Positions 20,726 through 31,969 of a stretch of 64,000 nucleotides of DNA are shown in pieces. Source of the stretch: Protopterus annectens (lineage: Eukaryota; Chordata; Ceratodontiformes; Protopteridae). A model generated the notes under the pieces. That model saw nothing but the letters and a program-made list of their open reading frames with translations. It did not search any database and was not told the DNA's origin. The stretch covers positions 403,848,745 through 403,912,744 of the forward strand of contig NC_056738.1 of NCBI RefSeq assembly GCF_019279795.1, in the 5' to 3' direction. Position numbers and translations under genes: made by a program. Numbering within the stretch: position 1 is the first letter of the stretch; each line of letters starts with the position of its first letter.

Positions 20726-20921
20726 GTCTGCTCTGGTAGAGGTTTTAGTTGAATGTAGAACAGAAGCAGTTCGTAGAAAGGGATAATTACGAGGGGATAT
20801 ACTGCATGATAAAAAAATTTTAGAATCAAAATTACAGGAGTTTAGAAAGACCACGAACGAGGGAGACTGGAAAAGCAAATTTGTATTGATCCCAGGTACT
20901 CAACAAAATCCAGAAGGTTGA

Positions 20922-20999
20922 GAGTGTGTGCGCGTGTGTACGTGCACGCATGTGCACATGTAGGTGTACGTGTGCATGTGTGCGCACGCGTGTATATAG
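20922..20999. repeat. Impure TG/CG microsatellite
   Basis: A 78-base alternating purine-pyrimidine tract, mainly TG with CG and CA steps (GTGTGTGCGCGTGTGTACGTG...). Such tracts favour left-handed DNA. The minus-strand frame across it reads as Thr/His/Ala repeats and is not a gene. Confidence 0.85.
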
Positions 21000-21708
21000 A
21001 AGAATTTTTCTTGAGGTATACATAGCGAATGGAAGAAAGAGGTAAATGGAAACTTGAGAGTGTAATGAGTTGTCAGATTGTAAAACCTCCCTAGACAGTA
21101 TAACAATGGGTGAAAAAAATGACAAAAAACAGTGTGCATATTGATGTAACTTCAGACGATGCAAGCTGTCCCAGGCCAGTGAAACTTCCCTAAAATGAGT
21201 TAGCCTGGGGCACAGAAACTGAACTGCTTAAACATAGTAAAGCCTTAAGTTTAAATTCTGTTAGCTGACAAAAATCAACTATTAGAAAATGGAAAATCAA
21301 AGTCTAAATGTAAGTAAATGGGAAGATTGTTTTCCTACTGATATAGGTTTGAGGTGTTAAAAATGATTCAAGTCACATCAATTACTGTTAACAGGTTAAA
21401 TGAAGTTCTTGCACTCATTTCTCCCAACTATCTGTGTACACAACTTTTAATTCAGCATCAAACAAGGCAAGCTTTTCGGGGGGGGGCGATTTCCACCATC
21501 TCCTATTAAATATAGTTAAAGATCCAAAAATGCAAAACAGAGCAAAGCCTTAGTATACTACACTAAGGACTAGGTTGGACACAAGACATTAAAATCACTA
21601 CAAATAACCCAGAGTACTCAAAATATTGAAAAGCATTCAGAAACATTCACAAAACTTTCTTATTATGGAAAGACAAAGCTTCTTTAACAGAGAATGCCCT
21701 AGGTTATT
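20999..21708. other. Unassigned noncoding DNA
   Basis: Nothing recognisable except a G-run near 21477-21486. Confidence 0.5.
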
Positions 21709-22456
21709 GCATATTATACGACCCCCCCCCCATTAATATTCCAAAACATGCATGCTGATTGGTCAGCGTGCATGTTGTAAATCAGACTTATACTAATGGA
21801 AAAAAGGTCCGGTCGCTCAGACTTTTTTTTTTCTTTTTTTTTTTTTTTTTTACAGCAAGACAGTTTGTAAAAAGCAACGGAGATCTTACTTTCTCAGTTG
21901 CTTCCACCCACAGCTCTGATGTACTGCTTAAGCATACGCACTACATCAGAACTGCCGCAGAATACCAGACAGCTGCAGAAGGGCAGCAAGGAGGCATTAT
22001 ACAATGCCATTTAAGAAAAGTATTTTTTCCTTGAATAAAATGTCATTGTATAATGGCAATAACCCACACCTGGGTGTGGGTAATGCTGGATTTATCCATG
22101 GTTATGCTACAGATTCTTGAGTTAAGGAGGTCAAGAGGTACGTACTGTGTGGCAGAGAAAATACAAGGAAAATCGGGTATATTGTGCAAAACTAAAGAAA
22201 CATAAGATTTTCCTTCTATTTCTGCCCTGCATTTCTTGTACATCTGAACTATCTGGATTTCAAACCTTAAAAAATAAATAAAAAAAAATGCAACGCAGAT
22301 AATTCGTTTCTCCATTGCTTCCTTTCCAAAGGACTAACATACTGTGTAAAAGTGCGAATGAAGTCTCATACACATGCACAGTACATCAGGAAAGCAGCAG
22401 GATACGGAAAGAAAGTGGACCAAAACCACAGCTCCGTTATACAAAGATTACTTAAA
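21709..22456. mobile_element. Hairpin-rich repeat family, copy 1
   Basis: Closely similar to 23738-24497 over the whole length. Related to 37830-38600 in inverse orientation over the left about 380 bases. Modules in order: TTATACGACC-(C run)-CATTAATATTC end; palindrome AACATGCATGCTGA/TCAGCGTGCATGTT (21747-21778); half of the AATGGAAAAAAGGTCCGG stem; GACAGTTTGTAAAAAGCAACGG; hairpin TCTGATGTACTGC...GCACTACATCAGA (21916-21951); hairpin CATTATACAATGCC...CATTGTATAATGG (21995-22052); and CCCACACCTGGGTGTGGG (22063-22080). The remaining 370 bases carry no palindromes. No coding sequence. Confidence 0.65.
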
Positions 22457-22481
22457 AGTTATTTCTTACTTACAACAGGTC

Positions 22482-22643
22482 ATTGTAAAACAGTAATAAC
22501 CAAATGACTGGGCATGATGTATTGAAGACTTACCCACAGCTGCCCTTGTTTAATCATGCGGGCTTCGCCCTCTTGATTAAACCAGACCAACCATGGGTAA
22601 AATCTTCACTATACCACACCCATTCACTGGTTATCGCTACAAT
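22482..22643. mobile_element. Palindromic MITE, about 160 bp
   Basis: ATTGTA...AGTAATAACCA at the left pairs with TGGTTATCGCTACAAT at the right. An inner stem (GAAGACTTACCCA...TTTAATCA with TGATTAAA...TGGGTAAAATCTTC) surrounds the loop TGCGGGCTTCGCCCTCT, itself a small hairpin. The whole unit can fold as one cruciform. The AATAACC and ACCCA/TGGGT elements recall the large stem of the hairpin-rich repeat, so the two may be related. Confidence 0.55.
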
Positions 22644-22830
22644 ATTTAGCAGCTGGTGCAGAGGTTAAGGTTGCAAGCTTTAGTTCTTGTAGTACACTAT
22701 TTTCACTCAGCCCTCATTTGCCTCGTGTGAGCTTAAGCAAATTGCTTAACCAGACACTGCACCCAGACTGCCCCTGAAAAGGGGCAGTGTTCAGTAGGCT
22801 TCGCTGATTAACAAACACGGTCATTTTTCT
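22644..22830 (+). repeat. SINE family 2, copy 1
   Basis: Matches the inverse complement of 55515-55700. Shared blocks include GCTTAACCAGACA, CCTGAAAAGGG and the downstream AGGC...CTG...TTA segments. The 5' part (CTGGTGCAGAGGTTAAGGTTGCAAGCTTTAG) has the look of a degraded tRNA-type head. The middle (TTAAGCAAATTGCTTAACC) resembles the conserved centre of MIR-like SINEs. Two diverged copies suggest an old family. Confidence 0.5.
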
Positions 22831-23737
22831 TGCAATTCAATGAGGATCACAGTCAAAGAGCGTCATGCATCACTGTCTTCAGAAAATGTGTGCCAATGCA
22901 AAATCTGTTCTAGCAGCAACTTTCTAGTTATAAAAGTAAAAGCATTTTTGTCCACATTACAGATGCGGATATGTTATAATCACCTGTTAAATGTCAAGCC
23001 ATATCAGCAAAACCCTCAGTAATTTGATTTAAATTAAAACAAACCGTATACACTAACCGCTTTACATATGCGCACAAATTTGCCACCTATAAAACTTGCT
23101 TTACTATAGAACACAAAACAGCTTACACACTGCTGGCTGCTCGGTACTACAATACCTCCTCTCCTTTGCTGGTACTTCAAATTATACCCACCCCCCCCCA
23201 AAAAAAAAGCATCTGCACTTTTGCTTCCTGCTCATTCAATCTTATTGTACAGATCATACTTTATTTATACTCAAATTTAAGCATATGTTAGACTAAGTAC
23301 TGTTCAGTTAGCATGCAAACTGAATGCGCACATTGATATTACCTGTTCATGCAGATGTAATGCAAGCTGCACCAGGCCACTGAAAATTTCCTGAAGTTTT
23401 CTGTCAATTTGTCTATAGGTCACCTTTAAAAGCAACCATCAACTGTGCAAGAAGCTCCCACAATTACTTTAACTACCGGCAAATGATATAAAGCAGAGAC
23501 AGAAATATCCACCCCTTTTCTCAAATACCTCCTAAATTAAAATCAAAGCCACTCAACAGTAAAGCAAATGAAAAAAAACTTTACAGAAATTGGTTTAAGC
23601 ACTTGAGCTTCAGACCAGTTTTACATTAAGAAGGTTTGTGGTCTGTACTGTTGTGGCAGGACAGGTAGCTTACACCCTTCTAAGTTGGGAACTGCTGATT
23701 GAAGGCTCAGTGCCTGTTATTCTAAAAGTGTATTAAC
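22831..23737. other. Unassigned noncoding DNA with a short repeated flank
   Basis: No gene seen. 23625-23712 (GTGGTCTG, TTGTGG, CCCTTCT, GCTG) is loosely repeated at 24535-24625, on the other side of hairpin-repeat copy 2. The sequence near 23540-23556 (AAAATCAAAGCCACTCAA) recurs inverted at 24505-24522. These flanks suggest that a rearrangement accompanied the duplication. Confidence 0.4.
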
Positions 23738-24497
23738 TAGGTTACTGCACATTATACGACCCCCCCATTAATATTCCTAAACATGCATGCTTATTGGTCA
23801 GCGTACATGTTGTAAATCAGACTTGTACTAATGGAAAAAAGGTCCGGTCGCTCAGACTTTTTTTTTCTTTTTTTTTACAGCAAGACAGTTTGTAAAAAGC
23901 AACGGAGATCTTACTTTCTCTGTTGCTTCCACCCACAGCTCTGATGTACTGCTTAAGCATACGCACTACATCAGAACTGCCGCAGAATACCAGACAGCTG
24001 CGGAAGGGCAGCAAGGAGGCATTATACAATGCCATTTAAGAAAAGTAAGTATTTTTTTCTTAAATAATGTCATTGTAGAATAGCAATAACCCACACCTGG
24101 GTGTGGGTAATGCTGGATTTATCCATGGTTATGCTACAGATTCTTGAGTTAAGAGGTAAAGAGGTACGTACTGTGTGGCAGAGAAAATACAAGGAAAATC
24201 AGGTATATTATGCAAAACTAAAGAAACAAACGCTTTTCTTTCTATTTCTGCCCTGCATTTCTTGTACCTCTGAACTATTTGGATTTCAAACCTTAAAAAA
24301 AAAATAAATAAATAAATAAATAAAAAAAAATGCAATACAGATAATTAGTTTCTCCATTGCTTCCTTTCCAAAGGACTAACGTACTGTGTAAAAGTGCGAA
24401 TGAAGTCTCATACACACGCACAGTACATCAGGAAAGCAGCAGGATACGGAAATAAAGTGGACCAAAACCACAGCTCCATTATACAAAGATTACTTAC
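23738..24497. mobile_element. Hairpin-rich repeat family, copy 2
   Basis: A second copy of the 21709-22456 unit in the same orientation, with the same module order and the same 370-base non-palindromic tail. The tail ends in CAGCTCC-TTATACAAAGATTACTTA in both. It differs by small indels, including a longer TAAA tract at 24294-24330. Whether this is a second insertion or a tandem segmental duplication is open. Confidence 0.65.
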
Positions 24498-24499
24498 AT

Positions 24500-25300
24500 C
24501 AGGTTGAGTGGCTTTGATTTTAATTAAGGTAGTTCGTGGTCTGCACTCTTGTGGGAAGAGAGGATGGACTCTGCCCTTCTGAGCTGGGAATTTCTGGTTA
24601 AAGTCTTATCGTGCCTGCATATTTGAACTGTTTCTTACGTAAATTGGTGAGTCTTGTTTGCTGTAGCACAGACTAGATCCAGACCTGCTGAATCTAGCTT
24701 TGTTTGTATAACTTTAGTACTAATCCAGGCCTTTTTTGGAGAAGGTCCCCCTGCACCCCAGTGGCAGGAGTGTGCAGTCTGATTGAAGACTACAGGAACA
24801 GGGCTCAGTTTTGAGATTTTTTTTACTGGTTAATTGGGTAATTTGTTTACAAGTGTTTTCTGATTGCTTGTAGTCATCTAAAGCTGTTTAAGTATATTCT
24901 TTACTGTTTTTGCCTCATCTTTAAAATTTTTTAAATTTCTTTTCCCACCTTTCTAAGCTAGTATAGTCCAGTTTTCAGGCTAGTGCTGAATTCAGAGCTG
25001 TGTTTCAATTTTCTGAGTTGCCCATACCTTACTTGGTTAGAGGGAGGTTTCTCTGTTCACCTGTGAGAGGGAGCTTTGAGCAGCCATCTGTCCCTGGAGG
25101 AGTGGTTCCAGCCCAGAATTTTGTAGTTTACAGGCCATTTTGGGCTAATTTCCGTCTCTTTCATTTCCCTGCTGTAAAAACTGCGTTTGCACGTGCGGGC
25201 AGAACCTGTTAATTAGGGCTAAATTTATCCCGGCTCCACCAAGTCTCCTCTTCAGTTTTTCCCTTGAAAGTAGTCCAACTCTCAACCTAAGCACTTAAAG
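24500..25300. other. Noncoding, possibly CR1 5' untranslated region
   Basis: No gene is recognised. The part from about 24950 leads directly into the CR1-like ORF1 and could be its leader. The second CR1 copy shows little clear similarity here, so this remains unproven. Confidence 0.35.
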
Positions 25301-25434
25301 CATCCTACAGTCCAGCACTTGCTCAGACCTAATAGCAAGCACTAATATACCCTGACACTATTGCCCAAGCAGGGCAAGGCTCATTCACCCCTCACTAACC
25401 AAGCGACTAAGCAGCTCACCCTACTATTCAGGCA

Positions 25435-26385
25435 TGACCAAAGGGCAATTTCAGGTATACTCTCCAGTCTAGCTGGTGAACCTGGGTATTCTGAGGCAAT
25501 GTTACAACTGCCTCATGTACACAGACAACCCTCTCCTCCTACCACAAAACATTAACATATGCGAGAGATGCAATTATATAGCTAAACTGGAGGCTAAGCG
25601 CTGTCCACACAAGACTGGAAGAGGCAGTCATGAGAAGATGGTTAACACTTGCACCACACCTCCAGCATTACATAGACATACTAAACCAGCACCGGAAGAA
25701 AAAAAAAAAAAAAAAAAAACACACAAATACACTAAATCATACTCTGAGGCTCTAAATAAAAACTTGCAAAAGCATCACAGACCTCCAAAGCAGACACCAA
25801 AAAAACCTGCACCTCCTGTCACAAACCAGACAACACATGAAACACAAAATCAGTATGCCGCACAATCACAGCCCTTAAGGCAAAATAACATACTTAACAC
25901 ACTAGACGTACCACTCACTAGGCTGGACAAGGGGAAGGTTACCGTTAGCTGCCTTTGGGAGCCAGAATCCACACAACACAAGCAATCAGGTCACTCCAGA
26001 ACAAGTACAAATATGACAGTCATTGCTCATGTTGGTGTGAATGACCTGAGACATACCTCCCTGGACTACATGAAGAGAGACATGGAAGAGCTCTCTGATC
26101 ATGTAGCCCAGGCGGGTATGACCATGACCCCGAGTAGCATCCTGCCCTCACCAAGAATAATACCGCAGTATAAAGAAAAAATTATCAATTTCAACAATTG
26201 GCTAAGCTTCTGGTGTCAAAGGGGATCCAGTGTCTGACAGACTGGGATGACATGCTCGACAGGCCTCGTTGCTTCGCAAGAGATGGCTTGCACCAATCAC
26301 CTCCAGGCTTTTGAATACTGGCCAAGGCTCTTGCTGCCCCCATAGTGCCTTTTTTAGGCAAGGCTCAAAAGTCAAACCCACCTCT
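25435..26385 (+). pseudogene. CR1-like ORF1 (zinc-finger plus SGNH esterase-like)
   Basis: It begins at ATG 25435 (MTKGQFQVYSPV). The matching ATG at 51454 (MSKGQLPVFSPV) supports the start. An in-frame TAG at 25470 breaks it. The frame is then open to 26237. Visible features are C-x2-C pairs (CYNC, CERC), a Lys-run from an A22 tract (25689-25710), and a Pro/Gln/Thr-rich spacer. The esterase-like block has VGVNDLR (GxND block) and SSILPSPRIIPQY, and after a frameshift near 26218 CFARDGLH, the Asp/His block. ORF1 proteins with esterase domains are known in CR1 elements and are thought to act in the RNP. Inactive here. Confidence 0.75.
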
Positions 26386-26399
26386 GTAAACAGCACAAA

Positions 26400-27100
26400 T
26401 AAAAAAATTAGGGTTATGCTACTCAACGCCAGGAGTTTAAATCTCAAAATGCATGCGCTCGAAGCACTCCTCAGTATGGAGAACGTAGACATCTGTGCAG
26501 TAACTGAAACCTGGTTCAAGGCTCCACAGAGCACCCCAGCACTACCGGGCAACAACTCGCACCACAGATTTCGGCCACAGAACATAGACCAAAATACAAC
26601 AGGAGGGAGTGTACCCATATTCAAGGATATCTACACCTCCAGGTTAGTGCCGCAGCATGATACCTCAGAGGTCATCCATGTGCAACATCAGGCAAATCTG
26701 CAATGCAAATTGTGGCCTGCTATAGATCACCCTCCATGACCCAGGACCACCACTCCACCTTTCTGGAGACACTAGAACACATGAAGGTCTTATCGAACAC
26801 CCTGATATTGGGCGATTTCAATTACCCTACCATTAACCGGGAAAACTACTCAAGTACAAACTCCAGGGCCAGCGCTTCCTGGAATTTATCAACTCAAATG
26901 CCCTAGGTCAGCTGGTAAACTCCCCTACCAGAGGTGAAAACATACTGGACCTGGTCACAAACACGGGCGACCAGAGGTCAACCAGTCACTGGTTAGATCA
27001 GACCATAACCTAAATCACTCTGGATGTCCACACCACCACCTCCAACCAAGGAAACCACAGTGAAAAATTTTTATAGCAAACCTCACCTTACTTAAGACAG
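26400..27100 (+). pseudogene. CR1-like ORF2, AP-type endonuclease part
   Basis: MLLNARSLNLKMHALEALL, then VDICAVTETWF, is the N-terminal APE motif with the conserved Asn and Glu. After a frameshift, VACYRSPSMTQDHH and LILGDFNYPTINRENY (GDFN motif, about 26810) follow. The C-terminal SDH motif region is near 26990 (LVRSDHNL-like, damaged). The nuclease would nick the target for primed reverse transcription. Confidence 0.78.
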
Positions 27101-29220
27101 AGGTTTCACAGCCCCCACGCCAAAGGATAATAGTGTCAAAGATACAGGAACCTTTACAAATGCACTCTATGAGCACCTACAAGGATGCATGGATCGTGCC
27201 ATCCCTAGCAAAACAAAGACTCCCCTAAGAGAAGGAAACCAGTCTGGTGGACTCGTGCCATAAATGGGCTATACAATAGGAGGAGGAAACTAGTTCAGAA
27301 AAAAAAAAAAAAAAAGCAAATCCCAAGAAGGAAAGACATCCCTAATCAGTATCAGTAAGAAACTAAGGTCCCTCATAAAATCCTCCAAGGCCAACTTCAA
27401 AAGAAAAATAGCCAAGAATTCAAAAGATAACCATAAAGCCTTCTTTAGCTATGTCAAGAATCTAAGTGGCAACCTGCAGATATGCTCCGAGCTAGCGCAC
27501 AATAGCACAAAATATACTGAACCCACTGATATTGCAAACATCCTGGCAGATTCAGTGCAAACTTCACCCCCCTCTCACCCCCAAAAGGGCCCACAACAAT
27601 ACCGGAAAAGTGTAGTGTCCCGGAAATGAGACACACAGGTGAAAACAGCCCTTTCAAAAGCACAGCATCAATGGGGCCAGATGGTGACCCAGGCTGCATC
27701 TTGGATGAACTACAGAACGAACTAACCCCCCACCTAAACACACTGTTCAACCACAGCCTCTCCACAGGCTACGTGCCCATAGAATGGTGCACAGCAACGG
27801 CTATTCTGCTCCACAAAGGAGGGGCCACAACTGACCCTGGTAACTATCGCCCCATAAGCCTGACTAGCCTGTTCTGCAAGGCTATGGAGCGCACCATCAT
27901 GGAACTCATTAACAAAGAAATTGGGAACCTCCAAACACTTGACCCGATCCAGTTTGGCTTTGTTAAGGGCAGATCATGCCTACTAAATTTGGTTGACTTC
28001 AAGACAGTCAAGGCCATAGATGAGGGGAAGGTAGTTCAACACAGCCTACCTTGACCTCGCCAAGGCTTTTGACAACATTCCCCACTCAGGAATTATAGAA
28101 AAAAAAACTCACCAGCCTGAACACAAACCCCTACGTCACGAGATGGGTTGCCAACTGACTTACAGACAGAACTCACACGGTAAGAACAGCGGGCTCCAGG
28201 TCAGACTCTAAACCAGTCACAAGTGGTGTCCCAAAAGGCTCAGTCCTGGGACCCCTACTGTTCGGCATATACTTCTAAGTACAGGCAAACACAGGAGGAC
28301 TATGGCTAACCAAGTTCGCCAATGACTGCAAACTGGGAGCCATAACTGACTCTCCGGCTGACACAGACATTCTCCAAAAGGGCCTTACTGAAACAGACAC
28401 CTGCTGTCAAAGTCATGGTCTCAAGCTAAATACCAAAAAATGCATAGTCATCCTGTTTGGGGAAAAACAAAACTCCCACGAATTACCACATAGGTGGCAG
28501 CCCCTTAATACAGAAGAGGTAATAAGAGATCTGGGGACCCAGGTAGAGAGTAATCTCTCCTTTGACAATCATACTGCAGTTAGGATATCCTATGTAGCCC
28601 ACCTAATTACTAAAGGGTTCGCATCTAGAAATAAAGAGGTTATAGTGTCCTTCTACTTGTCACTCATCAGACCCATCATAGGAGTACAATGCCCCATTTG
28701 GGATGTACATCACAAGACAATTCTAACAGCTGGAAAGACCACAAAAGTACCTCACCAAGAGGATTAATGGTCTCAAACATACGTCCTATGCAGCCCGACT
28801 GGAAAAACTTCAGCTGTACTCAGTGGCATATCGCTTACTCAGAGGTGATCTCTGCCTGACTTACAAAGCCATGTCCAACTCAGAATTGATGGACATGCTC
28901 CAGATAAAGAAATCCAAGTCACTGCGAGCCACTCGCTCTAGTGAGCTAAACCTCGCCACAATAAATAGAACATGCTGGAGGGATAGATTCCTGTCAGAGA
29001 CTCTCCATGCTTTGGAACAAAATTCCCAACTACATCAGGCAGACCCCCTCACTAACACTCTTCAAGAGTAACCTTAACGAGTGGATGGGTAACAGAAAAT
29101 ACACCCCTGGGATCACTTCATTGGCTCTTCTTAACAGAGGTTCAGTTAAATCAATCAATGGGGCTGCGAAAGCTGACACTCTGGCTAGGCTTATAAATGC
29201 CCTCGGGCAGATAGCCTAGT
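27100..29220 (+). pseudogene. CR1-like ORF2, reverse transcriptase part
   Basis: RT motifs in order across frames: GPDGDPGCILDELQNEL (about 27675), NYRPISLTSLFCKAMERTIM (about 27843), FGFVKGRSCLLNL (about 27955), AYLDLAKAFDNIPH (motif A, about 28045), [16 protein letters not shown] (motif B, about 28228) and KFANDCKLGA (28311-28340). The last is motif C with the first catalytic Asp replaced by Asn (FADD to FAND). The C-terminal end is SLTLFKSNLNEWMGNRKYTPGIT (about 29045). Inactive by frameshifts and by the active-site change. Confidence 0.85.
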
Positions 29221-29311
29221 ACCTACCTACGAACATGAACCCAACCGGAGGTAAACTGCCATGCCATCAAAAACAAGCAAGCATGTAGGAGACACAGACC
29301 AAAGGTAATAA

Positions 29312-29315
29312 AACA

Positions 29316-29349
<34 letters not shown>
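29312..29349. repeat. Poly(A) run at CR1-like 3' end
   Basis: 38 A residues after GGTAATAAAACAC. AATAAA just upstream looks like a polyadenylation signal. Confidence 0.8.
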
Positions 29350-29350
<1 letters not shown>

Positions 29351-30540
29351 CATGCCGGGGAGCTTATCTAAAAAGAAGCTAGATCGACAGATTTCAAAAA
29401 TTTGTTTCAGTCACAAAAACAGCCAACATAAAGGAATAGAAAATGCCGTGATAAGGTAAAATCAGACGACCATTTAAGCAACTACGACTTCAGGTTTACC
29501 ATATCAATTAAACAAATGATCCCTTTTATCAATGCCTGCAAGTAAAGACCATTGTGCTTTAGGAAAAGCGACAAATCCAAAGCTCAGAAATTAAAACAAA
29601 CCACTTCTTTACTGATGCATATACCCACCCAAGGCTGAAAAGCAGCACCGACTGTCTCTCGTCTAGCAGTACTGAAGCATCGAAATGAAGAAGTTTCCAT
29701 CCACTTTGCACAACTACAGTACAAGTATTCATCCAAACACTGGTTTTGTGAATAGTGTCCTAGCTGCACCACAGGCTGGCTGGCCTAACGAAGGTACCAG
29801 GACCAATTGCACAAAACAGCTTTCCCCACCTACTAAACTATTCCTTTAAAGTAAAGTAAAGTAGAGGGAAGACAACTGATGCCACTGGAACTCTACTCCA
29901 AGCTCCACTGTTTGAGTATCCTCAGCTTTCATACCTCATCTCATACAGTTCTAGCTACAGAATGGTATCCAGGTCAATATTATTGGGAGGCTCTCATGTA
30001 TCCAGAGAGATCCATTACCAAATAGCAGATATTTCACGGACATGCATGGTCCCCGAAAGAACTGACAAATACAGCACATTCAAATTTATAACGCTTCAAA
30101 AAGATATGCTGAAGTTACAACATAGCAGCTCTGCAGATGTCGCAGGAAATTTTAAAAGGTAGCATCGGATATTATGACAACTGTAACAGAATGGTCTTTA
30201 GGATACTCAGTATTTTTCCACAGGACAATACAATTCTGAAAGCCATCTTGACAAGCATTATTTATTGACCATTTTGCTACTAAACCAATACAAAAAGTTA
30301 CACAGCAGCCAAGTGGATTCACAGTCAAACACTACTGAGATTGAAAAGAAAATAAATCAAAGGTATCCATCCTTAGACAAAGAAACTGGACCCAGCATAA
30401 CTGACATTTGTGTGCGTTTCCAGAGGGATGAGTCACAGAACCACTTGTAAAGTACAAAATGGAACAAATTTAGAACACTAAAAATCAGGAGGCAAGCACT
30501 ATTCAGTGCTTGAAGAGAGTGGCATGAATTTTTAATTGGG
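29350..30540. other. Unassigned noncoding DNA
   Basis: No recognisable gene or element. Only short random open frames. Confidence 0.5.
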
Positions 30541-30541
30541 T

Positions 30542-31965
30542 CTACTTGTAAAGTGTACATGACAAGGCAACACAAGCCCCCTTGATTGCTTGCTTACTAC
30601 TGTGCGATTTCGACCAGGTTGCTGCAACAGAAATTTCATCAATAGAAGTTCTAGCTGAGAACGTGGAAAAAGTAGACCTCAACCTGGTAGAATGTTCTCT
30701 CGGTGAATGCAACTGCAATCCTTTCAAGGAATAAATTGTAGATATAAGGTTACTTGTAAACTGCTTGGCCTAACCGGTTAGGTGAAAGAAACAAAAATAG
30801 TTGCTCAGACTTCCTGTGTTCCTTTGTCCTGGGCAGACAAATGCAACTGTCTATGTACGTGGAGCATACATCCATTCACCCTTGTTGGAATGGTTAGGGA
30901 AAAAGACCAAGGTGAATGAACTGATGTTGGCTTCCATGGCCACTTTAGGTAAAAAATAAAAGGGTCCGTTCTGAGAGAAACTCTGTCTTTGAAAAAGAGA
31001 ATATATGGTGGTTGAGATGAGGCTTGCAACTCCAAAACCCTCTTGGCTGAAGTAATGGCCACAAGGAAAATGGTCTTCCAGGAGAGAAATTTCATGTCAC
31101 AGGAACTAGCTGGTTCAGAAGGGTTTTCGAGTAAGATACCGAAGAACCAAAGTCAGATCCCAAGGTGGGGAAGGGACTTAACCAGGGGGCCAGAGTAGAA
31201 AAATTCCTTTCATAAAGGCTTTGCATAGTTTGGATAATGAAATGCTAGTCAATCCATCTGAATTTTGAGAGATGAAAATTACCAATTGCTGCCAGTTGTA
31301 ACTTAATCATAGAAAAATTGTCTCCCTGTTGATAAGTTGGAAGAGAACAGCAGAGACAGGAGCTGAAAAAGCACAAATGTTCTGTTTCAATGCCTACACT
31401 GAAATCCTCTTTCATTTATTATTGTACACCCTTTTGGTAGGGAGTTTCTGGGAAGCAAGAATGATCTCCTATACTGGGGAGGCCAGCCTAGACTCTCTTA
31501 AAATCACTGTAGTGGGGAATCCAAGCAGTTATTCTTAGGGATTTGAGGTTAGGGCGATGGAGTTAGGACGGGTGAGAAATCAGACCCTGTCTGGGATCTA
31601 GTATCCACTGTGGATCTTTTGGTGCAAAACTAAAGAGAAAAGGGGAACCATACCTGAGGAGGCCAGAAAGAGGCAATGAGGATTAGAGTTCTCTTTAACC
31701 TGCTGGCTTACTGAAGAACTCTTGGAATTAATGGGATTGGAGGGTAGATGTATAGGAGACCCACAGGCCAGTTGTGAATTAGTGTCCCTCAGTGACCCCC
31801 CCCCTTTTGAGGGGGGGGGTCAGACTGAAATACCTGCTGCATTTAGTGTTCAGGGGAGATGCAAAGAGGTCACAGCAAGGTTGGGACATCACCAGAAGAC
31901 TTGGTTCGCTACAGACCGATTTAGGAACAACTCACGTGGAGTCAGAACAGATATGCTGAGTCCGC
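30542..31965 (-). mobile_element. DIRS remnant (recombinase, methylase-like, RNase H edge)
   Basis: On the minus strand, 30805-31095 reads KFLSWKTIFLVAITSAKRVLELQA and FFKDRVSLRTDPF, matching residues 220-265 of the complete recombinase (catalytic Arg kept, AHR to AKR). The part at 30542-30727 reads HSTRLRSTFSTF and ISVAATWSK, i.e. the H-x-x-R and Trp motifs. The nucleophilic Tyr region is not recognisable. Further right, 31640-31900 carries methylase-like remains and shares CCTGCTGCATTTAGTGTT with remnant 2. Many frameshifts. Confidence 0.75.
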
Positions 31966-31969
31966 TATA

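Larger units (their letters stand above)
25300..29349 (+). mobile_element. CR1-like LINE, nearly full length (copy A)
   Basis: The element holds ORF1 with Cys pairs and an esterase-like domain, an ORF2 with AP endonuclease and reverse transcriptase, and a terminal A-run at 29312-29349. It is collinear with 51425-55185 and, for the 3' third, with 44070-45110. Frameshifts and a mutated RT site show it is inactive. The A-run is unusual for CR1, which typically ends in a short microsatellite. Confidence 0.85.

Noticed and set aside
20832..21164. Minus-strand frame with Thr/His/Ala/Arg repeats as a gene
   Set aside because: It is a translation of the TG/CG microsatellite.
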